Shown here piece by piece: positions 1 through 11,082 of a DNA stretch of 64,000 nucleotides; positions within the stretch are counted from its first letter, which is position 1; each line of letters opens with the position of its first letter. The notes under the pieces were generated by a model. The model saw only the letters and a list, made by a program, of their open reading frames with translations. It made no database searches and was not told the origin of the DNA. The stretch is from Adineta vaga (taxonomy: Eukaryota; Rotifera): contig CP075494.1 in assembly GCA_021613535.1 (NCBI GenBank), positions 6,882,001 through 6,946,000 of the forward strand. Direction: 5' to 3'. Both the position numbers and the translations under genes were made by a program.

Positions 1-1113
1 ATTGTTGAAACTGGTAAGTATCATTTTCCTCCCCTTTTCACACTCAATTTACTTTTTTGTTTTGCAGGTGATGAAGATAATTTATCTTCCTTATCGACTA
101 TGACTGTTCGCACTGAAAATCCTACTACAACAAGTGGAATTCTTCGTTCGAAAGATTTACGATCTGTCATTGAAACAAAACGTCGAAATTTTTCTCGAAG
201 TTATTCAAGTTCCGATAGTGAAGATAATAATAGCATCTATGAAGTTGCTCGTACAGCGAATCGAAAAAATACTCGTTCACGAAATTCTCTACAAGAATCG
301 GATTCAATAATTAATTCTCGTGAAAGATCATTTAGTAATATTGAACATGTTCCAAATGAGAATCCATCGAATTATAATCAACAACAAATCATTTCTACGA
401 ATAGTAATGATTATCTCAAACGAAAAAGTTTTTCACGTGCAAGTTCATCATTTTCAACGAATCGTTTATTATCAACGAATACAAATGATGATATCAATTC
501 CGATATATTAGTTACGAGTGGTTCTATAATTACGAATGATCGATCACGTAGTTTATCTGTTGATCATCGACTTGCAAATCATTCACAATTTTCTATTGCT
601 TCACGAATATCAATACGATATTCTACACCACGTGAATCAACAGTATTTACAAAAACGGAAGCACCAATGATCGTACGTTTATTACAACAAAGTCATCATC
701 AAGATTCAAATGATGCAATCAAAACAATTATTGAACATCAACGTTCACAATCGATATCAATCAGTCAAGAAAATCAACAAACACCCGTTATTATTGAAGA
801 AGATACGTTGCCATTATCGCCTCTAATATCAAGAAAATCGAATCGAAGTTTAAAATCTCCTATTATAAAAAAGATAAGTAATGGTGTTTCAAAATCCAAT
901 ATCATCGCTCCTACAATAGAACGTATTAATGTCAGTAATGCTCATGAAATATCTACATCATCTCAACAACATTCCGTTCTTTCGACATTGAAATATTCCT
1001 TGATTAAACATCAACAACAACGAAAAATTCCCGTTGAAGATGCATCGAATACGAACGAGAAAAAAGTGAAACATTCTCGAAGTCGATATCGAGCATGTTG
1101 TACGATATCGTGA
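1..1113 (+). CDS. Ser/Arg-rich protein with C-terminal CAAX-like tail (3' end only)
   Basis: Two coding pieces are visible: the end of an exon at 1-13 and a long last exon at 68-1113, joined in phase across a 54-nt intron (donor gtaagt, acceptor ttgcag). The 5' part lies outside the window. The visible product is low-complexity, rich in Ser, Asn, Arg and Gln, with many basic/Ser motifs, and looks disordered. The notable element is the end: a basic stretch, then RACCTIS and a stop. CTIS fits the CAAX prenylation pattern, and Ser in the last position favours farnesyl transfer; the extra Cys just before it could be palmitoylated. Similar basic-CC-CAAX tails occur in paralemmins and Ras-type proteins, but I see no domain that would assign this protein to either. 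Likely membrane-attached; function unknown. Confidence 0.6.
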   Translation: MVETGKYHFPPLFTLNLLFCFAGDEDNLSSLSTMTVRTENPTTTSGILRSKDLRSVIETKRRNFSRSYSSSDSEDNNSIYEVARTANRKNTRSRNSLQESDSIINSRERSFSNIEHVPNENPSNYNQQQIISTNSNDYLKRKSFSRASSSFSTNRLLSTNTNDDINSDILVTSGSIITNDRSRSLSVDHRLANHSQFSIASRISIRYSTPRESTVFTKTEAPMIVRLLQQSHHQDSNDAIKTIIEHQRSQSISISQENQQTPVIIEEDTLPLSPLISRKSNRSLKSPIIKKISNGVSKSNIIAPTIERINVSNAHEISTSSQQHSVLSTLKYSLIKHQQQRKIPVEDASNTNEKKVKHSRSRYRACCTIS

Positions 1114-2137
1114 AGGAAATAATTTCTCTTTTTTTAACCCGTGTGAATTTGATTTTCTTTGTGAATATTCTTAACAATCTCTCTCTCTCTCTCTTTAATT
1201 TTAAATCAATGTTTCTATTTAATCTATCCTTTATTGTGAACCAGTAACTCGAAGAGCAAACATACTAAAGCAATTCTATTTTGTGTGTATATAAATTAGA
1301 AAAGAATCTTTTTCGTTGTTTTATTTTTTCTTCTAAATAAACTTTGCTGGTCAAAGATATTTCATGATGAGTTTTTCATGGATGAGTAACTTTGCTTTTT
1401 CTCTATATGAACAAGACCTTCGAATGAATAACAAATCTTGTTCAAGGTTAAATTCATCATTTCTTTAGTTGATTGATAAGCTGATTTTATTAAATTATCG
1501 AGAACGACATCCGTCTGAACAACGATTATACAATGGAACTTTGTTTTATCTTTCTAAGAATAGATTTTTAGTTGTTAATCGAATTTCATGTATGCTCAAA
1601 TCAATATTCGACATTAGATGTGTCAAATTACATAAAAATTTGTTGTCGTCGAATACGCTTGATTGTTTTTCTCCTCTTCTTACTGATATGATTAAAAATC
1701 TCCTGTTTTTTTTTATCGATCAATATTTGATCATTTAGCAGATAAGAATTCGACAAAACAAACAACATACCAATCAATAATGCATAATATTTTCTTTTAT
1801 CCGATAGAATAAGAAGACAATATTATCTACGATTTTGTTCGATTGCTTCTTTTTTTCAAAAGATTTTCTTTATCCGCTGAGGATCAAAAGGTTTTTTTTG
1901 TTTGTCTCATCGTTCTATTTTTCAATCCATTTCGATAATGATTATGAAACGAAAAAGAAACTATTTTTTTTGTATCCAAAAAACAAACATTGAAAGAGAT
2001 TTTAATCATGACAAACACCCCTCTCAACATATGTCAATAGAAGAAAGTATTTCTGTTGACGACAAACACAATAGTTTCAACTGAAACGTTCGCATTTGTT
2101 TCGTTTTTTTTTCACTCAACTGTTGTTGTTGTTTAAC
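1114..2137. other. Intergenic AT-rich stretch
   Basis: About 1 kb between the CAAX-tail gene and the PLAC8 gene. It holds a CT-rich microsatellite near 1171-1195 and T-runs. The short open frames here lack recognisable protein features and flanking splice signals. Probably the 3' UTR of the first gene plus the promoter or 5' UTR of the next. Confidence 0.5.
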
Positions 2138-2594
2138 ATGGCCTCACGAAATGATTCGCGATATTCATCTGAACTAAATTATAATTCAGAATACGCCAAT
2201 AGCTATCAGCAACCCGATGGTGGTTATCAATACAACCCATGGGATTTCGAAAATCCTTGGGCACATGGTTTATTTAATTGTACAGATAATTGTGAGGAAT
2301 CATGTTACGGTACTTGGTGTTTTCCTTGTTTTGTATGTCATCTTGCATGGCGTATGGATGAATCATGTTGGATAACTTTCTGTCTACCCGGACATTTGGC
2401 TGTTCTACGAACAAAAATGCGTACTGCTTTTCGTATCAATGTAAGATGAATTTGAAGGAGAAAAGAAAATGAAAGATTTTATTGATTTTTTTCAGGGCAC
2501 TTATTTTTCTGACTGTTATACATCAACGTGTTGTCCGTGTTGTACAGCAGTTCAAATGGCTGGTGAATTAAGTTTTCGACGAGTCATGAGTTGA
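2138..2594 (+). CDS. PLAC8 (cornifelin-like) family protein
   Basis: Exons 2138-2440 and 2496-2594 encode 133 aa. The start chosen is the ATG followed by Ala-Ser at 2138; the open frame upstream has no ATG. A short hydrophilic N-terminus (about 45 aa, Tyr/Ser/Gln-rich) is followed by the PLAC8 core: GLFNCTDNCEESCYGTWC, a Cys-rich hydrophobic segment, LPGHLAVLRTKMRTAFRI, then GTYFSDC and CCPCC. The family usually reads PG...LRTK.R....I.GS...DC...CC..C, which this matches well. The intron falls just before GTYFSDC. Family members (cornifelin, PLAC8, plant FW2.2/PCR) are small membrane-associated proteins linked to growth control and metal handling; the role here cannot be told from sequence. 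Confidence 0.88.
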
Positions 2595-3645
2595 TCTTAC
2601 TTTTTTCTAAAAATTTTCTTCATAAAGACTTGTCTGATTGAAATATAATGCTTGAAGATAATTATCTATCTATAAATCTTCGATATTTTTTTCTTTGATC
2701 TACAGTTTCATACTGAAAAAACAATGAAGAATTTTTCTATAAATCGTTTTACATACACATGTCTATAGGCAAATGTGCGAGTGAAATATATGAATGGCGA
2801 TGTTGATAGTAGAAATGATTGAATTTCTTCTTTCTTTCTTTTCTTATGTCAAATATTTATGAACGTCGGGAGAGAATACGAAGAAAATGACTTTTCTACT
2901 ATCGCTTTTATACTTCGACTTGTGATACATATATATATTTATAGAAATCTATCGAACTACATGAAGATAACTGATGATTATTGCTATTCAATAATAATAG
3001 AATGTACAAAGAACAAAAAGATTTATTATTTTAGTCGAAATCCTGTCTATGCATTAGGAATTTCTTTCTTTCTTTTTCTTGGCAAACAAGACGTTGATTG
3101 AGAGTTTTACTTCAAAGCAATACTATTAAGGTTCATTTTCCAGCAAACTGAACGTATTATTATTATCGGTTAAACCTAGTAGAATATTTCATTAGTCATC
3201 TGACGTACGAACGAATAAATCATTAATATTTCCCACTGCAAAGAAAGACGACGACGACGAAGAAGAAGAAGAAGAGAACTAAATAAATGAAGTTAGTTAT
3301 ATTAAAAGGTTGTTCTAGTAAGAAAAAAGCTTAATAGTGACGTTTATTTCTTCTTGTCAATAGCTATACGTCCCTAAGGTCTTGCCAGTAGAAAATGAAA
3401 ATGCAAGAGATAAAGATTCGTAAAAAGGGAAAAAACAATGAGAGTAAGAGACCCATACGAAAGAATGTTTCTGCAAAGTCAAGAAAACTCAGCACGATAA
3501 AGAAAGAAGAAGAAAAAAGAAATCATTGTGGCATGAATTTCCTTCTCTCTCTCTCTTTCTTTCAATCAGTCTCTCGACGTCTTTTTTCCCCTGTTTTTGC
3601 CTGTCGTTCACTACAGTTTGTTAAATTCCGACTAGATCAAACTCA
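2595..3645. other. Intergenic AT-rich stretch
   Basis: No supported gene. There is a purine run of GAC/GAA triplets near 3246-3274 and CT-rich sequence near 3544-3560 just upstream of the next gene, likely promoter or 5' UTR. The small open frames at 2859-3101 and 3395-3694 do not resemble proteins. Confidence 0.45.
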
Positions 3646-4379
3646 ATGGCGTCTCCAATTGACAATTTTAAAACGAGTCTTTTTGGGCAATTAAAAACAC
3701 TGGGTAATGGTGTTCAAGGTGCTTTTGAACAACGTATTGGTAAGTTCTGATTTTTTAGCAAAGGAAAAACCACAAGAATTCTTGTTTAGCACGTCCATTA
3801 ATTGCATTGAAACGTGATCTTGCTCGTTCGTCATCTAAACGTCGTACTTCATCGGATCAAGACCCAATTTCATCTTCGCAACAAACTTCATTTGTATCAC
3901 ATCAGGAATCATCATTATCGTCATCGCCACTCGAAATTATTGATTTTCAAGCAAATATTGATAAAATTCAAATCACACCAAAAGTTTCCGATGATTCATC
4001 TTCAACTAGAAATTCATTATCTCATCATAAAAATGTATCATTTGTGGATCATAATCGAGCAGAAAAAGATATTCGAGAAACAATTGATAATCTTATGAAA
4101 ACAGAAAGTTATAAAGAAGCAACAAATCACATAGATAAATGTACAGTTTCTAACGATTTTGAAAGTGATTTCCATCGACATTTTCAACAAATGATCAAAC
4201 CACGTCGAATTTCACTTGGTAACAGTAAAGATTTAGTTTACCAAGATTTATCAGCTGAAATCGTTGGTTATGTATTAAAACATGCTCTGCGATCGATTGA
4301 AAAAGAAGATGAAGAATTTTTCTTGTCTCATTGTCCAACAGTTAATCAGCAAGATGGAGATATTATTGACTTAAAATAA
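3646..4379 (+). CDS. Small Ser-rich protein with PKA-anchoring (AKAP-like) helix
   Basis: Exons 3646-3739 and 3790-4379 (50-nt intron) give 227 aa starting MASPIDNFKTSLFGQ. I do not recognise a named family. The middle is Ser-rich and probably disordered. Residues 186-197 (SAEIVGYVLKHA, genomic 4251-4286) fit the amphipathic pattern used by A-kinase anchoring proteins to grip PKA regulatory-subunit dimers: small or aliphatic residues at positions 1, 4, 5, 8, 9 and 12. Just upstream are two sites of the PKA type, KRRTS (residues 48-52) and PRRIS (residues 169-173). A helix plus substrate sites in one small protein suggests a PKA scaffold, but this is inference. A polyadenylation signal AATAAA lies at 4478-4483, and the next gene converges on it. 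Confidence 0.72.
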
Positions 4380-4665
4380 CAATTATATGCTTGTGTGCTT
4401 TTCTATTTTGTTTGATTTGTCTACATATTTTATTACTAATTCTATATAATTGACACTCAATGCAGAACTGTGGAATTAATAAACAAAAACAAAGTATTTT
4501 ATAGGGCATTTTCTTGCTCTCTCTCTGTCTCTGAAATCTACATACAATGGAGCATAACAATGTCTTCTTAAAGTGTAGATCTCGTGCTGCTGATAATCTA
4601 ATTAGTTATTGAAGATTTATATTTATTCGAAAGGAAATAAATCATAAAACAAAAACTTTCCAAGT

Positions 4666-5948
4666 TTATTGTATAGGATGATACTTTTGCATGACATTAA
4701 TTAAATCTTCATAGATAACTTTATTAGCCGATACAGCCCAAACAAAATCGAAATGATTGTAATGTGGAACATATTTTTCGTAGACTAAACTTTGAATATT
4801 ATCAAAAACATAAGTAACATCAGTTGGATCAGCAAGCCAATCTTCACCTGCCCAGAATACTGCTGTTGGAACTTTCATTGAACGAATTGAATACATTGGT
4901 GGTATCGTTTGATTATAATGTAATTGATTTTCTTCTGGTGTATGATAGTTATAAGCTTGGAATCGATTTGATCTACCACATTGCATGAAATGAATCATAT
5001 TTTTTACAGATGTTCCAGAGGGTCCATGTGATGTATAAACAGGAATACGTGAAGCATTCAAATTCTTTTTATCTGGTCCACCAACAATGAACAACATATT
5101 TTCACACATCAATCGATCAATAAAAAACTCGCCACAAGCATATTTTCCAAGCCATTTGAGAATATTCGATGCAGGAAGAAATTCATTTCGACCAAATAAT
5201 TTATGCCAATAGCGTTCTAGTTGTTTACTATCGGTATCCAGATATTTCAAGGGTGTGCGTTGATGTCCAATTTGAGCAATCGGTGCTAGTGATGCATAGA
5301 AACTTACATTATTTTGAACAGGATTATTGAGATTTCCAAATTCAGCGAAAGCAATTAGTGTTCCTTGTGAATGTCCTATGTAACCAATTTGTATATGTTT
5401 AGTTGCATTGAGTATGTAATAAATCATTGATGGAAGATCGTCTCTTGCCATATCATCCCAACTAAAATCCCAAAAAGCTTCATCACGATTTGGATTGTAT
5501 TTAACATGAGCACGAGAATAACGATTTCCACGCATATTACCAAGCCAAACATCATAGCCCATATCTGCAAGAATAAAAGCAAGACTTTGTTCAGGAAAAT
5601 TCAATACCCATGTCGTAGCAGCATCAAGAAGACCATGTTGTAAGAGAACAGGCCGTCCTAACGAAGTTGATGATGAACCATTTCTACCGTATGGAATACG
5701 AAAAACACCCAAAATATAACCATCGTTCGTAATTACTTTATGTTCTTCGCATTTGTATCCTTTACTTTGAATTAATTGAGTAATATTCAAATCACAATCC
5801 GGATCAGTCTTGTGTATTTGTGATGCTGTTATCGTAAAGCATAATAAAACGATTAGAAAATGAATAATATCTACAATAAAAAATAATACGCAGAATTATT
5901 TTTCGATCGAAATTTCGACAACGATAAAATATACACACCTAAATTCAT
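4666..5948 (-). CDS. Secreted acid lipase (gastric/lysosomal lipase family), copy 1
   Basis: Two exons on the minus strand: 5948-5939 (only 10 nt, MNL plus one base) and 5870-4666, joined over a 68-nt intron, 404 aa. The tiny first exon completes a clear signal peptide (MNLDIIHFLIVLLCFTITA). Then comes the AB-hydrolase lipase N-terminal region (SKGYKCEEHKVITNDGYILG), oxyanion segment LLQHGLLD, the family hallmark GYDVWLGNMRGN, nucleophile GHSQG (Ser about 171), the Asp in AGEDWLADPTD (about 347) and the His in YNHFDFVW (about 376). Length and triad match animal gastric and lysosomal acid lipases, which hydrolyse triacylglycerols or cholesteryl esters in gut or lysosome. First of four tandem copies; predicted active. 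Confidence 0.92.
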
Positions 5949-6280
5949 GTCACATGCAAATTCTTGTTTTGACTTGTCTTAAAATAGAACAGAATGATAA
6001 TAGCTGATAAACGTCTATGTTATCTTTATTTAATATGAATACTTTTTGAGTGATGAAAAAAGATAGTATTTAGAAGTATTTTTTTGAACTTTCGATATTA
6101 ACAAAAGAAAATCCTCTCATTTAGTTTTCGTTGAAATAAAAATTCAGCCTTGTAGTTTTCAGAGAATTTATCTTCATTATTACAACGAATAAATTCGAAT
6201 AAAATATGTGACAATTATTTATTAATAAATATTATTAATTAAAAAAAATCCAGTAGATGATTGAATAGTCAATAGGATAC

Positions 6281-7498
6281 TTAATTAGGTGGATGATATT
6301 TTTCCATAATATTAAGTAAATCAGCATAAATAAGTTTATTGGCCGATAAAGCCCATACGAAATCTACATGATTATAATCTGGAATATATTTTTTATAAAC
6401 AAGATTTTGAACATTATTCAGAATATAATTGAGATCTTCTGGATCAGCAAGCCAATCTTCACCACCAGAGAATATAGCTGTCGGTACTTTTATTGAACGA
6501 ATCGAATATGCTGGTGGTGTTGTTTGATTATAATGTTGTCGATTTTTATCAGGTGAACCGTAATCGTATGCTTGAAATGTATTACTTTGTACACCTTGTG
6601 CAAAATGAATCATATTCTTTACTGATGTACCATCAGGTTCATGTGATGCATAAACTTGAATACGTGTTTCATTTAAATTCTTCTTCTCAGGTCCAAAAAG
6701 AACAAAGAACAAATTTTCACATACTACTCGATCAATGATAATTTCACCACATGCAAATGTACCAAGCCATTTGGTAATATAATTAGATGGAAGAAATTCA
6801 TTACGTCCAAATAGTAAATGCCAATAAAGTTCGATATCTTTCATGATTGTTGCTGACGAAAGATATCGAATTGGTGATTTGATATGTCCAACGTGTGCTA
6901 CGGGTGCTAATGCTCCCCAGAAACTAACGTTATTTTGTACAACACTATTTGGATTACCGAATTCAGCAAAGGCAATCATTGTACCTTGTGAATGACCGAC
7001 ATAACCAATTTGTGTATGTTTCGTTGCATTGAGTATGTAATAAATCATTGATGGAAGATCATCTCTTGCCATATCATCCCAACTAAAATCCCAGAATTCT
7101 TCATCATGATTTGGATTGTATTTAACATGAGCACGAGAATAGTAATTGCCACGCATATTACCAAGCCAAACATCATAGCCAGCATCAGCTAGAATGTAAC
7201 CAAGACTTTGTTCAGGAAAATTCATTACCCATGTTGTTGCTGAATCAAGAAGACCATGCTGTAAGAGAACTGGTCGACCAGATGTTGTTGATTTTCGACC
7301 GTATGGAATACGAAATACACCAAGTATAAAACCATCTTTTGTAACGACTTTATGTTCTTCACATGGATAACCTTTACTTCTAATGATTTCAGTGATATTA
7401 TAATTACAATCCGGATCAGGTTGTTGAACCCGTGATAAAGTCATGGCATGACTGAATGAGCATATAAGAAGTAATGTTAAAAGAGATTTGTTCAACAT
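6281..7498 (-). CDS. Secreted acid lipase, copy 2
   Basis: Single exon, 405 aa, starting at the ATG at 7498 (MLNKSLLTLLLICSFSHA, a good signal peptide). The open frame extends upstream, but this ATG puts the hydrophobic core next to the start, as in the neighbouring copies. It has the same landmarks: CEEHKVVTKDGFILGVFRIPYG, LLQHGLLD, DVWLGNMRGNYYSRAH, nucleophile motif GHSQG, GGEDWLADPEDLNY and YNHVDFVWAL. It lacks the Ser-rich insertion after YGR found in the other copies. It appears intronless, whereas the other three have a 5' intron; a spliced alternative start cannot be excluded. All triad residues are present, so it is predicted to be an active secreted or lysosomal lipase. Confidence 0.9.
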   Translation of the reverse strand: MLNKSLLTLLLICSFSHAMTLSRVQQPDPDCNYNITEIIRSKGYPCEEHKVVTKDGFILGVFRIPYGRKSTTSGRPVLLQHGLLDSATTWVMNFPEQSLGYILADAGYDVWLGNMRGNYYSRAHVKYNPNHDEEFWDFSWDDMARDDLPSMIYYILNATKHTQIGYVGHSQGTMIAFAEFGNPNSVVQNNVSFWGALAPVAHVGHIKSPIRYLSSATIMKDIELYWHLLFGRNEFLPSNYITKWLGTFACGEIIIDRVVCENLFFVLFGPEKKNLNETRIQVYASHEPDGTSVKNMIHFAQGVQSNTFQAYDYGSPDKNRQHYNQTTPPAYSIRSIKVPTAIFSGGEDWLADPEDLNYILNNVQNLVYKKYIPDYNHVDFVWALSANKLIYADLLNIMEKYHPPN

Positions 7499-7803
7499 TA
7501 TTGCAAATTGTTCCTTCTCTATAATCACCACAATCGACAAACACCGTATGAATATGAAATCTTATTTTTGTCAACTGTTAGATAATGGAAAATTAACAAA
7601 GTAGATAAAAACGTAGACCTGTGTTATCAGTTTTCTTTTGTTATTTAATGTAAATCTAGGACTCCGCTATGGAGTTGCTCGAGATTATTTTACTATCGTC
7701 ATTGTCTTGTGACAAACTGAGATATAAATATTTTACATTCTAATCTTAAGACCGGTGGTTTATTTATTTACGATGAACATTAGAATAAACTTTACTGAGA
7801 AAA

Positions 7804-9073
7804 TTATCTCGCTGGATGATATTTTTTCATTCGGTCAATTAAATCTACATAAATCATTTTATTTGCTGTCATTGCCCATACAAAATCTAAATGATTATAA
7901 CCAGGAAGATATCTTTCATAGATCAAATTTTCCACATTATCAAAAATAAAACTCATATCTTCAGGATCTGCAAGCCAATCATCGGGTGACCAAAATATCG
8001 CTGTTGGTATCTTCATTGGTCGAATTGTATATATCGGTGGAATTGTTTGATTATAATGTTGTTGATTTTTATCAGCTGAACCGTAATCATATGCTTGAAA
8101 TTGATTAGAATTGAACATCTGAGCAAAATGAATCAGATTTTTCACCGAAGTACCATCGGGTTCATGAGATATATAGACTTCCATTCGAGTATTATTCATA
8201 TTTTTCTTATCTGGTCCACAAATGAGAAATAGAATATTTTCACAAACTAACGGATCCAATATAACACTTCCGCAGGCATGTGTTGCCAACCATTTGATAA
8301 TATTTGACGAGGGTAAAAACTCTTTATAACCAAATAAGAGGTGAAACATATGTTCAGGATCTTTAGAAAGCATCGATAAATACTTCAATGGAGATTTCAT
8401 ATGTCCAACATGTGCTACAGGAGCTAATCCAGCATAAAAACTAACATTTTGTTGCAGATTATTATTGGCATTTCCAAACTGAGCTAATGCAATCAAAGTT
8501 CCTTGTGAATGACCGACATAACTAATTTGTGTATGTTTCGTTGCATTAAGTATGTAATAAATCATTGATGGAAGATCATCTCTTGCCATATCATCCCAAC
8601 TAAAATCCCAGAACTCTAAATCTCGATCAGGATTGTATTTAACATGAGCACGAGAATAATAGTTTCCACGCACATTACCAAGCCAAACGTCATAGCCAAC
8701 ATCTGCAAGCATAAAACCAAGACTTTGCTCAGGAAAGTTCATTACCCACGTCACTGCAGCATCGAGAAGACCATGTTGTAAGAGAACAGGTCGTCCTAAC
8801 GAAGTTGATGATGAACCATTTCTACCGTATGGAATACGAAAAACACCAAGAATGTAACCATCTTCCGTAATTACTTTATGTTCTTCACATGGATAGCCTT
8901 TACTTTGTATCAATTGAGTAATATTCAAATCACAATCAGGATCATGTTTTCTTATAGGTGTCGATAATGTTAATGTTGAATATAAGATCAAAATGAGAAG
9001 AGTACTCGACAAATCTATCTTGTGACAAAAAGTAAAAATTTCTGAATAATCCAAAATACTTACATAACAACAT
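7804..9073 (-). CDS. Secreted acid lipase, copy 3
   Basis: Exons 9073-9064 (10 nt: ATG TTG TTA T) and 9014-7804, joined over a 49-nt intron whose acceptor is the AG at 9016-9015; 406 aa. This splice gives MLLYLSSTLLILILYSTLTLS, a good signal peptide, and matches the 10-nt first exon of copy 1. An unspliced frame also reads upstream but has no ATG. Landmarks: CEEHKVITEDGYILG, LLQHGLLD, DVWLGNVRGNYYSRAH, GHSQG, SPDDWLADPEDMS, YNHLDFVWAM. The Glu before the catalytic Asp of copies 1 and 2 is Asp here. A close paralogue of its neighbours; predicted active. Confidence 0.88.
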
Positions 9074-9330
9074 TTCTTTGACAATATCTGTTTCTTGTCT
9101 ATGTTATCGCAAAAACTAAAAGATAGTTATTATATACATGTTTCTTTTAACCAGTACGTGTCTTTTGTTTTATCTTAGCATTATATGGTGTGATCGAAAA
9201 GATAAATACAATGAGTAAGTAGTTTGATAATTATCCTTAAAGAATACATCTATTGAGATTACTCTTCAATATATACATATAAGATTCTTTCGAAATTATC
9301 AAAAATAAAATATATAAAAACAAGAAAGAG

Positions 9331-10621
9331 TCAATAAGGTGGATGATATTTTTCCATAACATTTAGTAGATCAGTATAAATAATTTTATTAGCTGATAAA
9401 GCCCAAACAAAATCGAGATGATTGTATTCTGGAATGTATTTATCATAGACTAGATTTTGTAAATTATTTAGAATGTAATTAACATCAACTGCATCAGCAA
9501 GCCAATCTTTACCAGACCAGAAGATTGCTGTTGGAATATTTGATCCGGAAATATTGTATTCTGGTGGCGTTGTTTGATTGTAATGTAATTGATTTTTTTG
9601 TGGTGAACCATAATCATATGCTCGAAAGGTATTACTTTGTACACCTTGTGCAAAATGAATCATATTCTTTACTGATGTACCATCAGGTTCATGTGATATG
9701 TAAACGGGAAGTCGTGTATTGTTCATATTTTCCTTTTCTGGTCCACATAAGATAAATAAAATATTTTGACAAAGTAAATGATCAAGAATAACTTCACCAC
9801 ATGCAAATGTACCAAGCCATTTGATGATATAATTAGATGGAAGAAATTCATTACGTCCAAATAGTAAATGCCAATAAAGTTCTAGTTCCTTGGATGTTGA
9901 TGATAAATATCGAATCGGTGATTTAATGTGCCCTAAATGAGCTACAGGAGCCAAAGCTGCATAAAAACTAACATTATTTCGTACAGTACTCTTCTTATTA
10001 CCAAATTCAGCAAAGGCAATCATTGTACCTTGTGAATGACCGACATAACCAATTTGTGTATGTTTCGTTGCATTGAGAATATAGTTAACCATTGATGGAA
10101 GATCATCTCTTGCCATATCATCCCAACTAAAATCCCAGAATGCTGGATCATGGTTTGGATTGTATTTAACATGAGCACGAGAATAATGTTTCCACGCATA
10201 TTACCAAGCCAAACATCATAGCCAGCGTCAGCAAGTATAAAAGCAAGACTTTGTTCAGGAAAGTTCATTACCCACGTCACTGCAGCATCGAGAAGACCAT
10301 GTTGTAAGAGAACAGGCCGTCCCAACGAAGTTGATGATGAACCATTTCTACCGTATGGAATACGAAAAACACCAAGAATGTAACCATCTTCCGTAATTAC
10401 TTTATGTTCTTCACATGGATAGCCTTTACTTTGAATTAATTGAGTAATATTCAAATCACAATCAGGATCATGTTTTTGTACTTGTGCAATAGTTACCGAA
10501 GAAACGATTAAATATATGAGAAGAGAATAGAAAGCACCTAAAGCAATAAACAAAAATGAAATCAGGTGTTTTTCACTTTAAATGTGTTTGCAGGACACCT
10601 ACCGAGTATCATCGCGAACAT
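9331..10621 (-). pseudogene. Secreted acid lipase, copy 4, with one-base frame break
   Basis: Exon 1 is 10621-10603 (19 nt) and exon 2 runs 10537-9331. Splicing gives the signal peptide MFAMILGAFYSLLIYLIVSS. The frame is intact through GYDVWLGNMRGN, then breaks near 10187. Compared with copy 3 (gagaataatagtttcc on the plus strand) this copy reads gagaataatgtttcc: one base is missing in the N-Y-Y codons. After the break the second half is intact: DMARDDLPSM, GHSQG, SGKDWLADAVD, YNHLDFVWAL and a normal stop. No other lesion is seen. Either a recent one-base loss (young pseudogene or allele) or an assembly error; I cannot tell which from one sequence. Confidence 0.75.
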
Positions 10622-11082
10622 TTTAATTTCTGTTTTTTTATTATCTCGACATACGCCGGATGAATAATAGCTTTGAGAATCTGTCTTTTCTTCTGTTTCA
10701 AATATAGAACAGACGAAAATAATATCAAATAACCTGTCAATACAGTATATTTTATCATTTTTCGAAGTTGAAAAAGTTTGTATAATTTGATGAACTCAAT
10801 GTCCTATTGGAATTGAACCATTGCACCTCCTCGCTAGTATAGATGTCGTTAAGAGAACTATGGTCATGATTGGTGGTAGAGTTCATGTGAAGTATCGATT
10901 GATTGATTTTATAAGAAAAGAAAAAAAATCTAGAGGGAGCTCTCTTTCTCCTGTATCGATAATATTATTAGTAATTAACGGTAAACTGATGTAAAAATTA
11001 ATTAAAATGCAATAAATATCCATAATAAGTATGTCAAATGAACATCTAAATATTTTTCAAATTTTTTTTGCCTTCATTCTAG
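10622..11082. other. Intergenic region between divergent lipase and KDM3 genes
   Basis: No gene supported. This must contain the 5' control region of lipase copy 4 (minus strand) and the 5' side of KDM3 (plus strand). It ends in a T-rich tract and an AG (11081-11082) directly abutting the KDM3 ATG. A tRNA-like box near 10810-10845 was considered and rejected. Confidence 0.45.
11070..11082 (+). promoter_or_regulatory. Splice acceptor abutting the KDM3 start codon
   Basis: ccttcattctag ends at 11082 and the ATG is 11083-11085. Either an upstream non-coding exon or trans-splicing. Confidence 0.5.

Noticed and set aside
6493-6738. Plus-strand open frames inside the lipase genes (also 9525-9755).
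   Set aside because: Antisense shadows of the conserved lipase coding sequence; similar frames appear at the same place in several copies.
10805-10865. tRNA-like motifs: GGTTCAATTCC on the minus strand (B-box-like) and TCCTCGCTAGTATAG on the plus strand (like the start of tRNA-Asp).
   Set aside because: The two motifs are on opposite strands and no acceptor or T-stem pairing could be drawn, so no tRNA fold results. A degraded tRNA-derived repeat is possible but unsupported.
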